From contig CP136062.1 of assembly GCA_032622095.1 (NCBI GenBank), positions 11,435,710-11,499,709 on the forward strand: 64,000 bases of DNA, read 5' to 3'. The position numbers and the translations under genes were made by a program. Below are positions 12,066 to 22,648 of this stretch, in pieces (position 1 is the first letter of the stretch; the number at the start of each line of letters is the position of its first letter). The DNA is from Siphonodentalium dalli (lineage: Eukaryota; Mollusca; Scaphopoda; Gadilida; Siphonodentaliidae). Under the pieces are notes generated by a model. That model did no database searches, was not told the DNA's origin, and saw nothing but the letters and a program-made list of their open reading frames with translations.

Positions 12066-12923
12066 GTTTCACCTGGCTCTGACGTTATTGACGATTCGAT
12101 CTTTATGTTCTGTTCTAGAAACCATCATATTGTGGTATTCGAACATGTAACTCCACCAGCCTATGCGGTAATGATTTACCAGCGCTAATGAAGAATCAAC
12201 CATAACGTCTACACTCTTGATATCCTTGAACCAAAACACTTGATGAATACCCTTCAAATCAACCTCTTCTGACTTGATGATACTCTTCGGTCGAATGTTA
12301 TGTGGGAATAAGTATTCGTCTGGAAACATTCTTTTGAAGAGGTTGCATCCGATACTTTAAAACTCTGTCTGATTAGTCCGGCCCATCTGGGAATTCTAGA
12401 TTGAAAAATAGGCTACGGAACCTACAGACGATCAGAAATAGGTGTTTGTGGCAAGTTTTTTCTTATGTGCAGTCCAATTTGTTTTTTTTGAAACAGTTGA
12501 AAGAAAGCATTAACAAGACAACGACCGTTGTCATTCACCTCAATATTAGCAAAGTCCTTCCACAATGGAAACAAAGTAGCATAGTGATCCCTGTTTTTCG
12601 ACCGCATCGGATGATGCTCATGTGTTAGGCTTACTTCCAATTCATTTTGTTTATTTTCTTCACTCAAAAGTACATGAGTATTGAGACAGGACTTCCGCGA
12701 TCTGCAGACTCAACAATACAGGGGAAATGCCATTGCTTTTTCATAGTCTTTTTAAATACTTCACCATCAAATACGGAATTTGGCTCATTCTGAGAAATTG
12801 AGGTTACGAAATCATATAAACTCGTTCTTGAAGATACACAACTCGAAAGAAATCCTTAACGGTTTACGGTTTACCGACAGGAATGTGTACACATTATGAT
12901 TTGCTCCGGGATCACAAAGAATG
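12066..12923 (-). pseudogene. GT92-like gene block, copy 1
   Basis: The minus-strand frame 12,329-12,069 encodes 86 residues beginning MFPDEYLFPHNIRPKS, with GIHQVF near residue 28 and ALVNHYRIGWW near residues 49-59. That order (basic Lys-Ser-Ile, Gly-Ile-His, then HYR) resembles the C-terminal part of glycosyltransferase family 92, Golgi-type enzymes that add sugars to glycans; the match is from memory of the family. A TAA closes the frame just upstream. A second minus-strand frame, 12,667-12,422 (81 codons), lies further upstream. Neither the catalytic DXD region nor a signal anchor is visible, so this is a fragment. Confidence 0.55.
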
Positions 12924-13240
12924 TTTCACCTGGCTCTGACGTTATTGACGATTCGATCTTTATGTTCTGTTCTAGAAACCATCATATTGTGGTATTCGAA
13001 CATGTAGCTCCACCAGCCTATGCTGTAATGATTTACCAGAGCTAATAAAGAATCAACCATAATGTCTACACTCTTGATATCCTTGAACCAAACACTTGAT
13101 GAATACCCTTCAAATCAACCTCTTCTGGCTTGATGATACTCTTGGGTCGAATGTTATGTGGGAATAAGTATTTCGTCTGGAAATATTATTTTGAAGTGGT
13201 TGCATCCGATACTTTAAGACTGTGTCTGATTAGTCCGGCC
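12924..13240 (-). pseudogene. GT92-like gene block, copy 2 (truncated)
   Basis: Only the C-terminal segment remains. Two indels break it: one A is missing near 13,091 (CCAAACACTTG instead of CCAAAACACTTG) and one T is added near 13,171 (GTATTTCGTC). The block stops abruptly after TAGTCCGGCC, where the element at 13,241 begins. Its GAAGTGGTTGC and AAGACTGTG variants group it with copy 0 rather than copies 1 and 3. Confidence 0.6.
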
Positions 13241-14403
13241 CAGTTGTTGTCCTTCTTCTCGGGAGACATCGAGATTTGTCACCATGTCTCCCTCGACATC
13301 GGGCAACAACTGTATATTGTTATCCTCTTCCCTATTTTCCACCCTTCTGATTGGCCCATGTCCTGTCACGTGCCGGGCGACAAATCTCACTGTCGCCCGC
13401 TGACCCGGGAGACATTGTTTTTGTCGCCCGCCTGATGCTATATTGCAAGAATATATCCAAACACACACTGCAGTAACTCATCTATTTCACATCACTATAG
13501 GTACTAAAAAATAATAGATCTTATGCCCCACGGATTCGCAATACACACCAGTTGTGGTGTTTGCTAATTTGCATATATTTAGTGAACATTAATATTCGAA
13601 CTTTTAAGTTGATATTTTTATCGGACAAGTGTTATTATTTACTTTTTACATCAAAACATCTCGGTGATTCAATTTGTTCATGTCGACATTATGATGCAAG
13701 ATTGAAAGAGAGGATCCCTTTAAGTTGGTTGGTTATATATGTTTGCTGGTAGACAACGTAATGCATACGTTTGTCGCGAATGAATAGTACTGTACGCGTA
13801 TCCTCCGCGATGTCTGCAATGTGATCATAGAAGTATTGTATGTGAGGATCGCCATGAGCACTGACACATATGAATGTACATTAATGAAGTTGACAACTTC
13901 CCAATAGCTTTCGGGAAGACCGTTATGAAACGAACATAGAGAGTAAATTGCGCATACAAGACGACATTGAATATGCCACATTGCAGAAGACGAGAACACA
14001 CCTATATGGCGTATTGGTTTAAATTAAATTGACCTATATATTGACGATTTAACCACCAAATTAATCGTAAATAAACGCGCCGGGATTATCACACGCTTAA
14101 CGGCTTGACTATTGTTTATGGAACGGAAATCCTATGGGACGATAAGTAGTTACTGAAAATATATATAATCGGGAAAGAAAGCACTCGTGACTCAGTGCAA
14201 CATCGTGCGTGTGGATGGCAAGAATATTTTCTGTGGTATAATCGGATAACAAAACAGTTGTTGCCCTTCTTCTCGGGAGACATTGAGATTTGTCACCCGC
14301 TCGAGAACGGAATGTCTCCATCGGAGCTTCGCTCCTCGGGAGACATTCCGTTCTCGAGCGGGTGACAAATCTCAATGTCTCCCTCGACAACGGGCGACAA
14401 CTG
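13241..14403. mobile_element. 1.16 kb element with palindromic ends, inserted in the GT92-like array
   Basis: The element starts CAGTTGTTGTCC and ends GGGCGACAACTG. Each end is itself a palindrome: 13,241-13,312 is bounded by CAGTTGTTG/CAACAACTG, and 14,255-14,403 is a 149-bp hairpin. Words GGGAGACAT/ATGTCTCCC and GGGCGACAA/TTGTCGCCC recur in both orientations at the ends and at 13,375-13,432. No transposase frame is present. The insertion accompanies loss of more than 600 bp of the array. Confidence 0.7.
14255..14403. repeat. 149-bp hairpin with perfect 45-bp inner arms
   Basis: Positions 14,275-14,319 are perfectly complementary to 14,339-14,383. The 19-base centre contains a further small stem (GGAGC, TTC, GCTCC). 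The outer 20 bases of each side pair imperfectly (CAGTTGTTGCCC with GGGCGACAACTG). Perfect arms of this length imply recent origin or ongoing correction. Confidence 0.95.
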
Positions 14404-15267
14404 AATAATGTTTCACCTGGCTCTGACGTTATTGACGATTCGATCTTTATGTTCTGTTCTAGAAACCAGCATATTGTGGTATTCGAACATGTAGCTCCAC
14501 CAGCCTATGCGGTAATGATTTACCAGCGCTAATGAAGAATCAACCATAACGTCTACACTCTTGATATCCTTGAACCAAAACACTTGATGAATACCCCTCG
14601 AATCAACCTCTTCTGACTTGATGATACTCTTCGGTCGAATGTTATGTGGGAATAAGTATTCGTCTGGAAACATTCTTTTGAAGAGGTTGCATCCGATACT
14701 TTAAAACTCTGTCTGATTAGTCCGGCCCATCTGGGAATTCTAGATTGAAAAATAGGCTACGGAACCTACAGACGATCAGAAATAGGTGTTTGTGGCAAGT
14801 TTTTTCTTATGTGCAGTCCAATTTGTTCTTTTTGAAACAGTTGAAAGAAAGCATTAACAAGACAACGACCGTTGTCATTCACCTCAATATTAGCAAAGTC
14901 CTTCCACAATGGAAACAAAGTAGCATAGTGATCCCTGTTTTTCGACCGCATCGGATGATGCTCATGTGTTAGGCTTACTTCCAATTCATTTTGTTTATTT
15001 TCTTCACTCAAAAGTACATGAGTATTGAGACAGGACTTCCGCGATCTGCAGACTCAACAATACAGTGGAAATGCCATTGCTTTTTCATAGTCTTTTTAAA
15101 TACTTCACCATCAAATACGGAATTTGGCTCATTCTGAGAAATTGAGGTTACGAAATCATATAAACTCGTTCTTGAAGATACACAACTCGAAAGAAATCCT
15201 TAACGGTTTACGGTTTACCGACAGGAATGTGTACACATTATGATTTGCTCCGGGATCACAAAGAATG
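14404..15267 (-). pseudogene. GT92-like gene block, copy 3
   Basis: Very close to copy 1. The minus-strand frame 14,673-14,413 gives the 86-residue C-terminal segment (GIHQVF, ALVNHYR) with VDSRG in place of VDLKG. The upstream minus frame 15,011-14,766 (81 codons) is the counterpart of 12,667-12,422. The same TAA separates the two parts. The 857-858-bp spacing from each block start to the next (12,066 to 12,924, and 14,411 to 15,268) supports tandem duplication by unequal exchange. Confidence 0.55.
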
Positions 15268-16100
15268 TTTCACCTGGCTCTGACGTTATTGACGATTCGA
15301 TCTTTATGTTCTGTTCTAGAAACCAACATATTGTGGTATTCGAACATGTAGCTCCACCAGCCCATGCTGTAATGATTTACCAGAGCTAATAAAGAATCAA
15401 CCATAATGTCTACACTCTTGATATCCTTGAACCAAAACACTTGATGAATACCCTTCAAATCAACCTCTTCTGACTTGATGATACTCTTCGGTCGAATGTT
15501 ATGTGGGAATAAGTATTCGTCTGGAAACATTCTTTTGAAGAGGTTGCATCCGATACTTTAAAACGGTGTCTGATTAGTCCGGCCCATCTGGGAATTATAG
15601 GTTGAAAAACATGCTACCGGAACATACAAATGATCACATATATGGCAAGTCTTTTTTATATGTGCAGTCCAATTTGAACTTTTTGAAACAGCAGCTAGAA
15701 ACGGCATTAAAATACAACTACCGTTGCCATTCACCTCAATACTAACAAAGTCCGTCCACGTTGGAAAAAGGAGTAGCACAGTGATCCCTTTTGTACGACC
15801 GCATCGGATGATGCTCATGTGTTGGGTGTACTTCCACGGTCTGCAGACTCGACAACACAGTGGAAAAGCCATTGATTTTCCTAGTTTTTTTAAAATACTT
15901 CACCATAAAATTTGCTCATTCTGAGAAATTGAGGCTACGATATCATATAAACTCTCTTTCTTGAAGATACACAACTCGAAAGAAATACTTAAATCCATAA
16001 ATGTATGCACTAGACGAAAAGTGAGGCTTACAGATATTGCGATCTTTTGCGAAAGATCCACTCTTTTGTGCAAAACAAACTCATCGACGAGCGCCATCTT
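15268..16100 (-). pseudogene. GT92-like gene block, copy 4 (5'-most, most divergent)
   Basis: The minus frame 15,530-15,270 carries the C-terminal segment (GIHQVF, ALVNHYSMGWW: the HYR motif is HYS here). Upstream and in the same frame across one TAA is a 104-codon frame, 15,872-15,558, reading to MGRTNQTPF. A further minus frame, 16,097-15,900 (65 codons, beginning MALVDEFVLHKR), may be an older 5' part. Relative to copies 1 and 3 it lacks 62 bp between two GAAG words near 15,837. Transcription, if any, would run right to left. Function cannot be assigned beyond the C-terminal likeness. Confidence 0.5.
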
Positions 16101-16312
16101 CCAATTTGCGCCCCTTGCTTATTCTTATAACTGTGGAGGGTAAATTTATATATTTTCTTGTTAACAATTTTGAGACTGTTAGGCAGACAACTAAAACACA
16201 ATTGGAGACCCATTTAAATAATTATTTTACAGCAGATGCACTCTTTCAGCCAAAAGAAACTCGACTAGCGCCGTCTTCCGATGTGCACCACTTGTTTATT
16301 CTTTCCCTTAAT
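16060..16312. repeat. Short diverged duplication, ~75 bp, 165 bp apart
   Basis: GATCCACTCTTTTGTGCAAA near 16,056 and GATGCACTCTTTCAGCCAAA near 16,226 start two related stretches that continue through AACTC..CGA..AGCGCC.TCTTCC and CTTGTTTATTCTT-like ends. They lie at the upstream edge of block 4. Confidence 0.65.
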
Positions 16313-16959
16313 AATTACTACGAAACTTTATAACTTGTGCAGTATTGGCAATACTTATTATTATAAATATGTATTGTGTTGTTATATATGATTACCGAGA
16401 AGACATTTTATACCTTGCATGGTCGTTATTAAAGTTCTCCTAACTTGATACAATTTAAACATAATTATCATGATACGTGATTTTATTAGAAATCTAGAAC
16501 GGTTAACGATTTCACCACCAAATGGATTCTCCCAGTCAGTTAAAAAAACTGTACATCGGAATTGTCTATTATTGGAGGGTGTTAAGGTGATAAAAGCAAA
16601 CGACCGATAAATAAAAGTGCAGAAGAGGTCATATTTATTGAGGGACATTTGTAAATAATAAGTTCCACAAACTGCCTATGTTCGTTTTGTTGACAAATTT
16701 TATGAACATTTCCTATGGATAACAACTCACCAATGATGCTTTAGTATAGAAAGTGTTAGCCAAGTGATAACCGTATACTCATTCAATAGGTACATATAAC
16801 TGAAAATATGGTTAGAGTAATCAATATTTTATTCTCAAGAACTAGCACATATAAGGCATAATATAAAGAAATAAAAAATTATCAATAGAGCAAAGGATTT
16901 GGCAATAAGCCAATTGCTTATATGTGACATTTTCCTTGGTATATATATATGCTAGCAGG
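16313..16959. other. No feature recognised
   Basis: AT-rich spacer without a supported gene; the minus frame 16,648-16,382 (88 codons) shows no known motif. Confidence 0.45.
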
Positions 16960-17250
16960 TGAGCCGACTTCGTCCGGGCTTTGACCTTGAATTGACAATT
17001 TTGAAGGTCAGGTCGGAGTCACTATTTGACCCGTCCAAAACACTCCCCGGACAAAATCACCCGTAGGTATCAAATTTCGTCGAAATCCGTCCAGCAGTTT
17101 TCCCGGCATATATTAGATCATGTGTGGGTACCCGTCAACTTTCGTCGAAATCCGTCCGGCAGTTTTCCCGGCATATATTATATCATTTGTGGGTACCCGT
17201 TTCAAGGTGAAGGTCACCTCGGGCGGAAAAACTGACCCGATGAAAATATC
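16960..17250 (-). repeat. Dispersed 'GACCTTGA' repeat, minus-strand copy
   Basis: Read on the minus strand it ends GCCCGGACGAAGTCGG, like the plus-strand copy ending near 28,375, and contains GGACGGATTTCGACGAAA twice (at 17,082 and 17,144, ~62 bp apart) and GACCTTGACCTTC-type words. Copies of the family occur at 17,505-17,620, 27,776-28,395 and 41,880-42,075. Confidence 0.75.
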
Positions 17251-17504
17251 CCCCCACTCCCAGGAACCCATAAGCACGAACAGACATAAGAATCACACAA
17301 CACGCTCATGTCTGTACACAGACACAACACGCTCATGTCTGGACGCATACATGCTCTTTATCAATGATACTGCGGACACGAACGCTCTATAACTATCACG
17401 CGATTAACCCATGAATTTCCATTGCGGTGGCGGGGGATTGGAGAATGAGTGCTCTGACGTTCTCAGAAGCGGTGCGATGACACTCCATCTGGTATTTTAC
17501 CCTT

Positions 17505-17620
17505 AGATAGGAAGTTTGGGCTCAATCCGTCCGGCAGTTTTCCCGGCCATAGCTAACATACAAACATTAATCAAACGTACAGAAGTCCCAACATATATAT
17601 TAGATATTGCATCATGGTTT
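17505..17620 (-). repeat. Fragment of the same dispersed repeat
   Basis: The minus strand reads GGGACTTCTGT, then TTAGCTATGGCCGGGAAAAC and CTGCCGGACGGATT. This matches 41,903-41,963 (GGGACTTCTGT, TTAGCTATGACCGGGAATAC, CTGGACGGATT). It is the 5' end of the repeat. Confidence 0.8.
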
Positions 17621-17823
17621 GATTGCGTCTCAATGATGATTTGCCTGTTCCCCAAGCACTCGCAAGCTATCCCGTGGCCAATTGCTGCATGTCCGCTGTC
17701 CGCCCCCCCCCCCCACAATAACATCTCTTACATGCACGAGTATACGAGAGCAGTTCATAAACCATATTATGTCAGTTAAATTTTGTACGTCGATGAATAT
17801 GTCGGCATTTTTGGTATATGATA
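17621..17823. other. No gene; 12-base C run
   Basis: Contains C12 at 17,703-17,714. Overlapping short frames on both strands have no recognisable content. Confidence 0.45.
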
Positions 17824-17983
17824 TACAGAAGATCCCCAACGAATTATGTTGTGATATTAGATTTTGTGAAACGAGTTTGATAAATTTGATTCACAACGAG
17901 TCGTAGGCGAGTTGTTAATCAAATTTATGAAACGAGTTTCATAACATCTGATATCCCAACATAATGAGTTGAAGATCTTGTAT
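17824..17983. repeat. Palindromic element, ~70-bp arms
   Basis: The left arm through AATTATGTTGTGATATTAGA and ACGAGTTTGATAAATTTGAT pairs with the right arm ATCAAATTTATGAAACGAGT and TCTGATATCCCAACATAAT around a centre near 17,903. Mismatches are scattered, so the foldback is older than the hairpin at 14,255. Confidence 0.85.
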
Positions 17984-18712
17984 TTTACATGAAAAAAGTA
18001 GAGCTTTAAGCCTTTAAAAAAAATCACTCTTTAAAAGAAGCTGAAAAATACTGGCATATATCATACACTTTGCTACTATCGGCTCAATCCATCAAACTAT
18101 AATCTCCCAAAACGACCCGAATTTGACCAAAAATAAATTCCGACTTGCCCGAATTTTGTGGTTTGAAAACGTTTCTGGTTGGGGGGGGGGGGGGCTCCAG
18201 CCCTCCCAACCAAAGCAACGCACACCCAAGCCACCCCAACCACCGAACCCGTACGACTATGGTCATAATGCTTGCTTGACACAGGCAACAAACCATTCCG
18301 TTTCGTATTACAATTGGAGATAGAGTTATGGCGCTTGGGTAGTGAGAGGTATCTTGTGTCGGCCTGTTCTATAGGTGACACTCCACAGTTTCGAATGATC
18401 AGCAGCGGTGAATTTCTTGTAAAAAAGAGTCACCCATATTGGGCCCCATGTATATAGACCATGGACCAAGGGAAGTTTGGTTATGGAATGCTAAATTTGT
18501 TCAAGGTGTCCTAAAGTGTTTTTATAAATATAGCCAGAGGGGGCGTGGTTTGGTGTGTAGTGGTCAACTTGGCATTGCGGGAAACAGTGGCTGTAAAATT
18601 GAAATCGTGTTTTTTCACTTGAAAAATTGTCATCTGCTTTCAAAACTCCAAACATTTCAATTCTAACGGCGAAAGTCCTCAATTTTTTCATAGTGCATAG
18701 CTAAAGGTCGTT
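17984..18712. other. No gene; 14-base G run
   Basis: G14 at 18,181-18,194 lies between GGTT and a C-rich stretch (CCCTCCCAACC) that can pair with it. The overlapping short frames are not supported as genes. Confidence 0.45.
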
Positions 18713-19043
18713 CCACACCGGGCGCGAGCGAGCGATTATAACGGCCGTTTTCCAACGTCCGTATCAGTTCAATGCGCGCGATTTTTATGTTCACACCACG
18801 AGGCGATTATAGCAGTGATGTTATGCTTCCTCGAATTGTCGCTTTGTTGCAAACTAGCGAGATAATTGGACGGCTCTCAAATAGAGTGTTTATACGACCG
18901 TAATTTTTCTATTTGATGACGGCACACTGATTTGTCGCCGCGATAATGGAGGACTTTAGCGAGAGGCTAATAATCGAAGTACAACGCCATGTGTGTCTGT
19001 ATGGCACATGTGTGTCTGTATGACTGTGTGTGTCTGTATGACT

Positions 19044-19080
19044 GTATGTATGTATGTATGTATGTATGTATGTATGTATG
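19044..19080. repeat. (TATG)n microsatellite
   Basis: About nine TATG units, flanked by degenerate TGTCTGTATGACTG units on both sides. Confidence 0.97.
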
Positions 19081-19337
19081 TCTGTATGACTGTATATCGC
19101 TATGACCAAATGATTTTTCGTGACTGAAATTCCACCTTAGATTACTATATTCAGTTTATTTCTTGTAAAGAACTAACATCATGGACCGTATAATCTGCTC
19201 CATTGGCTGGTGAATTATATTTTGGTATAATCAGGGGAAATGATAAAGAATATAACGAGGCTATATAGTTCATTCCAAAAGACGTTGTGGTAAATATGAG
19301 ACAATGCATTCATCAACTAATAATAATCGCGTATTAC

Positions 19338-20142
19338 CGGGTGGGTGCACTATTATAACTAATGTGTAGAAACGATTACACATCAAATGTGTAAACCCGG
19401 TTAATATACATAGCAATGTGTAGTTTTACATACACATACATTGACCAAGTGCCGTTCTACACATAATGTGTACATTTTATTGCACACTCTTGTGTAAAAA
19501 CGTAGAGCGTGCGCATTGCGTGCGTTCAGTTTCATAGTCTGCTACATGACGGCGATATTGTTTGAGTATATGTTTTCTCAATACCCATGTCATTTTGAGT
19601 GACGAGAATAAACAAATTGTAGACACGGAATGTAATTCAGAATTCCGACTTGTGAGTATTGTATTAATGATATATGAGGATATATTTGTTAAATCTTTCA
19701 TGAAGAATACTGCTCTTACTCTTGTTTATATGATTGTTGTAATACGTTAATACTAATCACGTGCAACCACGCCACGACCATGGTTTGTTCATTTAAAACG
19801 AAAACTCACACATGACAGAGCAAAATATTACGTACCATTGTACACCAGGAACGTTTTAACATATAAATCTCCATTTAATTTTCCATGAATACTATATACC
19901 CACAGTTCGGAATACTGAACTTTACATTCTTGTCTACGATATATATGTGTAAGAATTTACACAAAATGTGTAAGGCATAGGTGTTGATTTTATGCACACC
20001 AGTGTTTATAAATGTGTATAAATTGACCCATTTATTGTGTAAAATATGTTTAAGATAAAAAATGAATAATGGTTGTGTAGCAGGGCTACACGTTGTGTGT
20101 AGAAACCCTACACATTAGTCATAAGTGTGTGGGGTGGGGGTA
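19338..20142. mobile_element. Nested element made of TGTGTA/TACACA words
   Basis: The left end (GGTGGGTGCACTATTATAAC then TAATGTGTAG) is mirrored at the right by CTACACATTAGTCATAAGTG then TGTGGGGTGG. TGTGTA or its complement TACACA occurs at least 15 times in under 800 bp, in both orientations and clustered toward the ends. No coding capacity. It resembles the design of the elements at 38,499, 41,330 and 56,422. Confidence 0.65.
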
Positions 20143-20330
20143 TCCCCCATGCAGCCACCTAACTTCCCTGAAATTAGCGTACACACAGAATAATAACCTG
20201 ACTATCGCGCGCGACGGAGCGTTTCAGTCGCTTGTGGTGTGAACACAAAAATCGCGCGCTTTGAACTGCTACGGACGTTAGAAAACGGCCGTTATAATCG
20301 CTCGCTCGCAACCGGTGTGGAACGACCTTT

Positions 20331-21709
20331 TGCCAGCATTTTTGTGATACTGTTGGGTTAGTAAAGCCAAACAAATCTGATCTTCATGTTATATGGTCAG
20401 AAAATGGGCCATTTTGGAGTGATTTTTGCATGAAAAATGCAATTTTTGCTGTGCAGATCAAGGGGCATAACTCTATTTTCGATACCGACACTAAAAACAG
20501 TTAATGGCACAATGCATGCATTGCAAACATATATATATTAATGGGTTTATAACAATAAATGGCTGTTGAAGTTGCCACCTGAATTACACCATGCATGTTT
20601 TTCAAGGGATCGGGTGTCACCTTAAAGCTCAAGAATAATGACTCATAAATCAATTTGTCCCCACATCCGGTTGTAACTAGAGCAATCTGATTGTCTACAA
20701 CGCCACGTATAAATCACCCGCCACCCTTCCTTGACAGCAAGGTATAAGAGGACGTGCGGCTAACATCGGGGATATATGAGCACGTGAAACATGGGGGTAT
20801 ATGAATGACCATTGAAGATGAAGTTGAACTGGCCGTTTCTGCCAATCATGACGTTGCTCTCGCATGCCGAATTTGATGTCACCTAATACCGGATACTTAG
20901 GTCAGCTACTGTTATCTCTGGCAACATTGTAGCGTACATGGGGATTTAATATATTAACCTGTATGTCTCTTTTTGAACCCCTCGGCTCCACCAAAATCGA
21001 CATCCAGATATTAAATCTCCAATTGATGTTGCCGAAGAAGACTAATAATATCACTATTGTCTTAGTGTCTATCCAGTATCCTCACTAAATAATTTAGTGG
21101 AAGTTTCCTTGCTCATATTCCACTTTCATATATATATGGAGTCAACATGTGTGTGAAATAGGTATATTTCCAATTATGAATTGCCTTCGTGCAGCCCCTG
21201 GGGGAGGTGCGCATTAATATGACAAATTATCTGACACTGGCCACTGCATGAACATTCGTCAGTGAATATCAACCCGAGAATGTACCCACTATTGTTAGAA
21301 CACGGTGATGTTGATGCGCTGATATGCCAAGTTGACATCAGTATTTATTACACACCTCATGATTCTTATTAATACCAGTATGAAAATACATATAGAGCTC
21401 ATCTAAATAAAAAGAGTGATACGTAACCTATTATCTGATTAATGCATCACAGCATTATTGTCCTATGACACGGTACTCCAATTGAATAATGACAAAAAAC
21501 CATGTTGAATAACAAAATTAAACATCCTACGGCCTGATCCTTGTATTTATTCCATATGAATGTTCATCTTGTTGAACTATTGAGTTTGGAACGTTTGCTG
21601 ATGGTGTCGGGAACTGCAAATTTATTTATGATGCATTGGATCTTTAAATTATCCTTTTTCGCTAAATTTAGATGTTTGCCGTGTGGTAGATGGCTGGCAC
21701 TGTATGATT
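20331..21709. other. No feature recognised
   Basis: Contains AAGGGGCATAACTCTATTTT near 20,459, a phrase common in dispersed invertebrate repeats, but no second copy was identified here. Confidence 0.45.
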
Positions 21710-22365
21710 TTAAGTGTGCAATGCAAACCAATGATGATTGACGACAGTTCTGGTGGTTATTGGAAAAACAGGGTAAAACATTTTTTGTGTGGCTGCAATG
21801 AATCTTTTGATGTATGAATCTTCCGTATGGAATGTTCTTCTGGTACGAACTAGTTCTGTCTGGATCCGCATTCGGAAGCTTCCTGACAGCTTGGCCATGT
21901 AAATAGGTTTGTCAATTCCATTCATCGCTGTACATAGTTTGATTGTTTTAATATGTTTTTGCAATGTTCGAAGTTTATGTACATAGCAGTGGTAATGCTT
22001 TATTTTGTTTCCAGATTGTTTTGAATATTCTCTTATTGCTTTTCCCATTTGAGTGCTGCAATCAGTGGTAACTGATCTCACGCCAACGATTTCTTTTCCT
22101 GCTATTTTTTGTAAATGATTTTTTATTGATGCTGATTCACTGGAAGAAATTGATTTCAATGTTGAATACTTTCTGCGGCATCCTTTATTTTCGCCCATAT
22201 CATGTGTGCAATTTATTTTACTGCATAGTTTTGTACATACATCAAGTGATAAGGGAATTTTTTTTTAAGTTACATGTTCTGTTGCTACTGACACAGTTTG
22301 TGTCCCTGCCTCATACCCTGTTTGAGGGATGTTGTTGTATCTTGTGTCAATAGCAACATCTATGA
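21710..22365 (-). pseudogene. Mutator/Kolobok-like transposase fragment
   Basis: The minus frame from 22,198 to 21,710 encodes 162 residues with GVRSVTTDCSTQMGKAIRE, then HYHCYVHKLRTLQKHIKT and a basic RIQTELVRTRRTF segment. TTD followed by an invariant-spacing His/Cys stretch and a Lys/Arg-rich helix is the pattern of the Mutator-like transposase domain found in many invertebrate genomes. The coding likeness continues upstream in another frame (DVAIDTRYNN, about 22,365-22,267). A run of nine T at 22,258-22,266 is where the frame shifts. The usual TTDGD is TTDCS here. It is a dead fragment; a full transposase would be several hundred residues. Confidence 0.65.
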
Positions 22366-22375
22366 TGATTAGATC

Positions 22376-22648
22376 TGCAACGATTCATCGTGATTTTGAT
22401 GTATTGCGATATGCTTTGATATGATAGTGATGATACGTGTATCGTATTGTGTGAAGTGTATCACGATACAATCATACACAAATTTCACAATGTTAGGTCA
22501 TCGAAAGCGAAAATAACCCATATTTACTGTTTTTGTTTAGCAATTTACATGTAGGCAGACAATCCTCCCAGAACATTTTGTTTGCGTATCATGCTACGTA
22601 TCGTATCATTGGTCAAATAAATGACAAATTGTATTGTTGCAGCCCTAG
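22376..22648. mobile_element. Small hAT-like MITE (CTGCAACGATT ends)
   Basis: The left end CTGCAACGATTCATCG mirrors the right end ATTGTTGCAGCCCTA. Inside, GTATCGT and ATACGAT-like words recur in both directions (GATACGTGTATCGTATTG, CACGATACAATC, GCTACGTATCGTATC). The length is 273 bp. It lies at the truncated 5' edge of the transposase relic. No clear 8-bp duplication was found. Confidence 0.6.

Larger units (their letters stand above)
18713..20330. mobile_element. 1.6 kb element with ~100-bp terminal inverted repeats
   Basis: The left arm (18,713-18,808) starts AAAGGTCGTTCCACACCGG and holds CGAGCGAGCGATTATAACGG and GTTCACACCAC. The right arm (20,225-20,330) is its inverted copy with about one difference per ten bases. 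The arms are GC-rich in an AT-rich surround. No transposase frame is seen and no clean target duplication was found. A second element (19,338-20,142) is nested inside. Confidence 0.85.

Noticed and set aside
16960-17250. Possible coding of TCGTCGAAATCCGTC-repeat frame
   Set aside because: It is a copy of a dispersed non-coding repeat found in both orientations.
18713-20330. 8-bp target duplication for the long-TIR element
   Set aside because: Flanks TGCATAGC and TGCCAGCA agree at only some positions, too weak to call.
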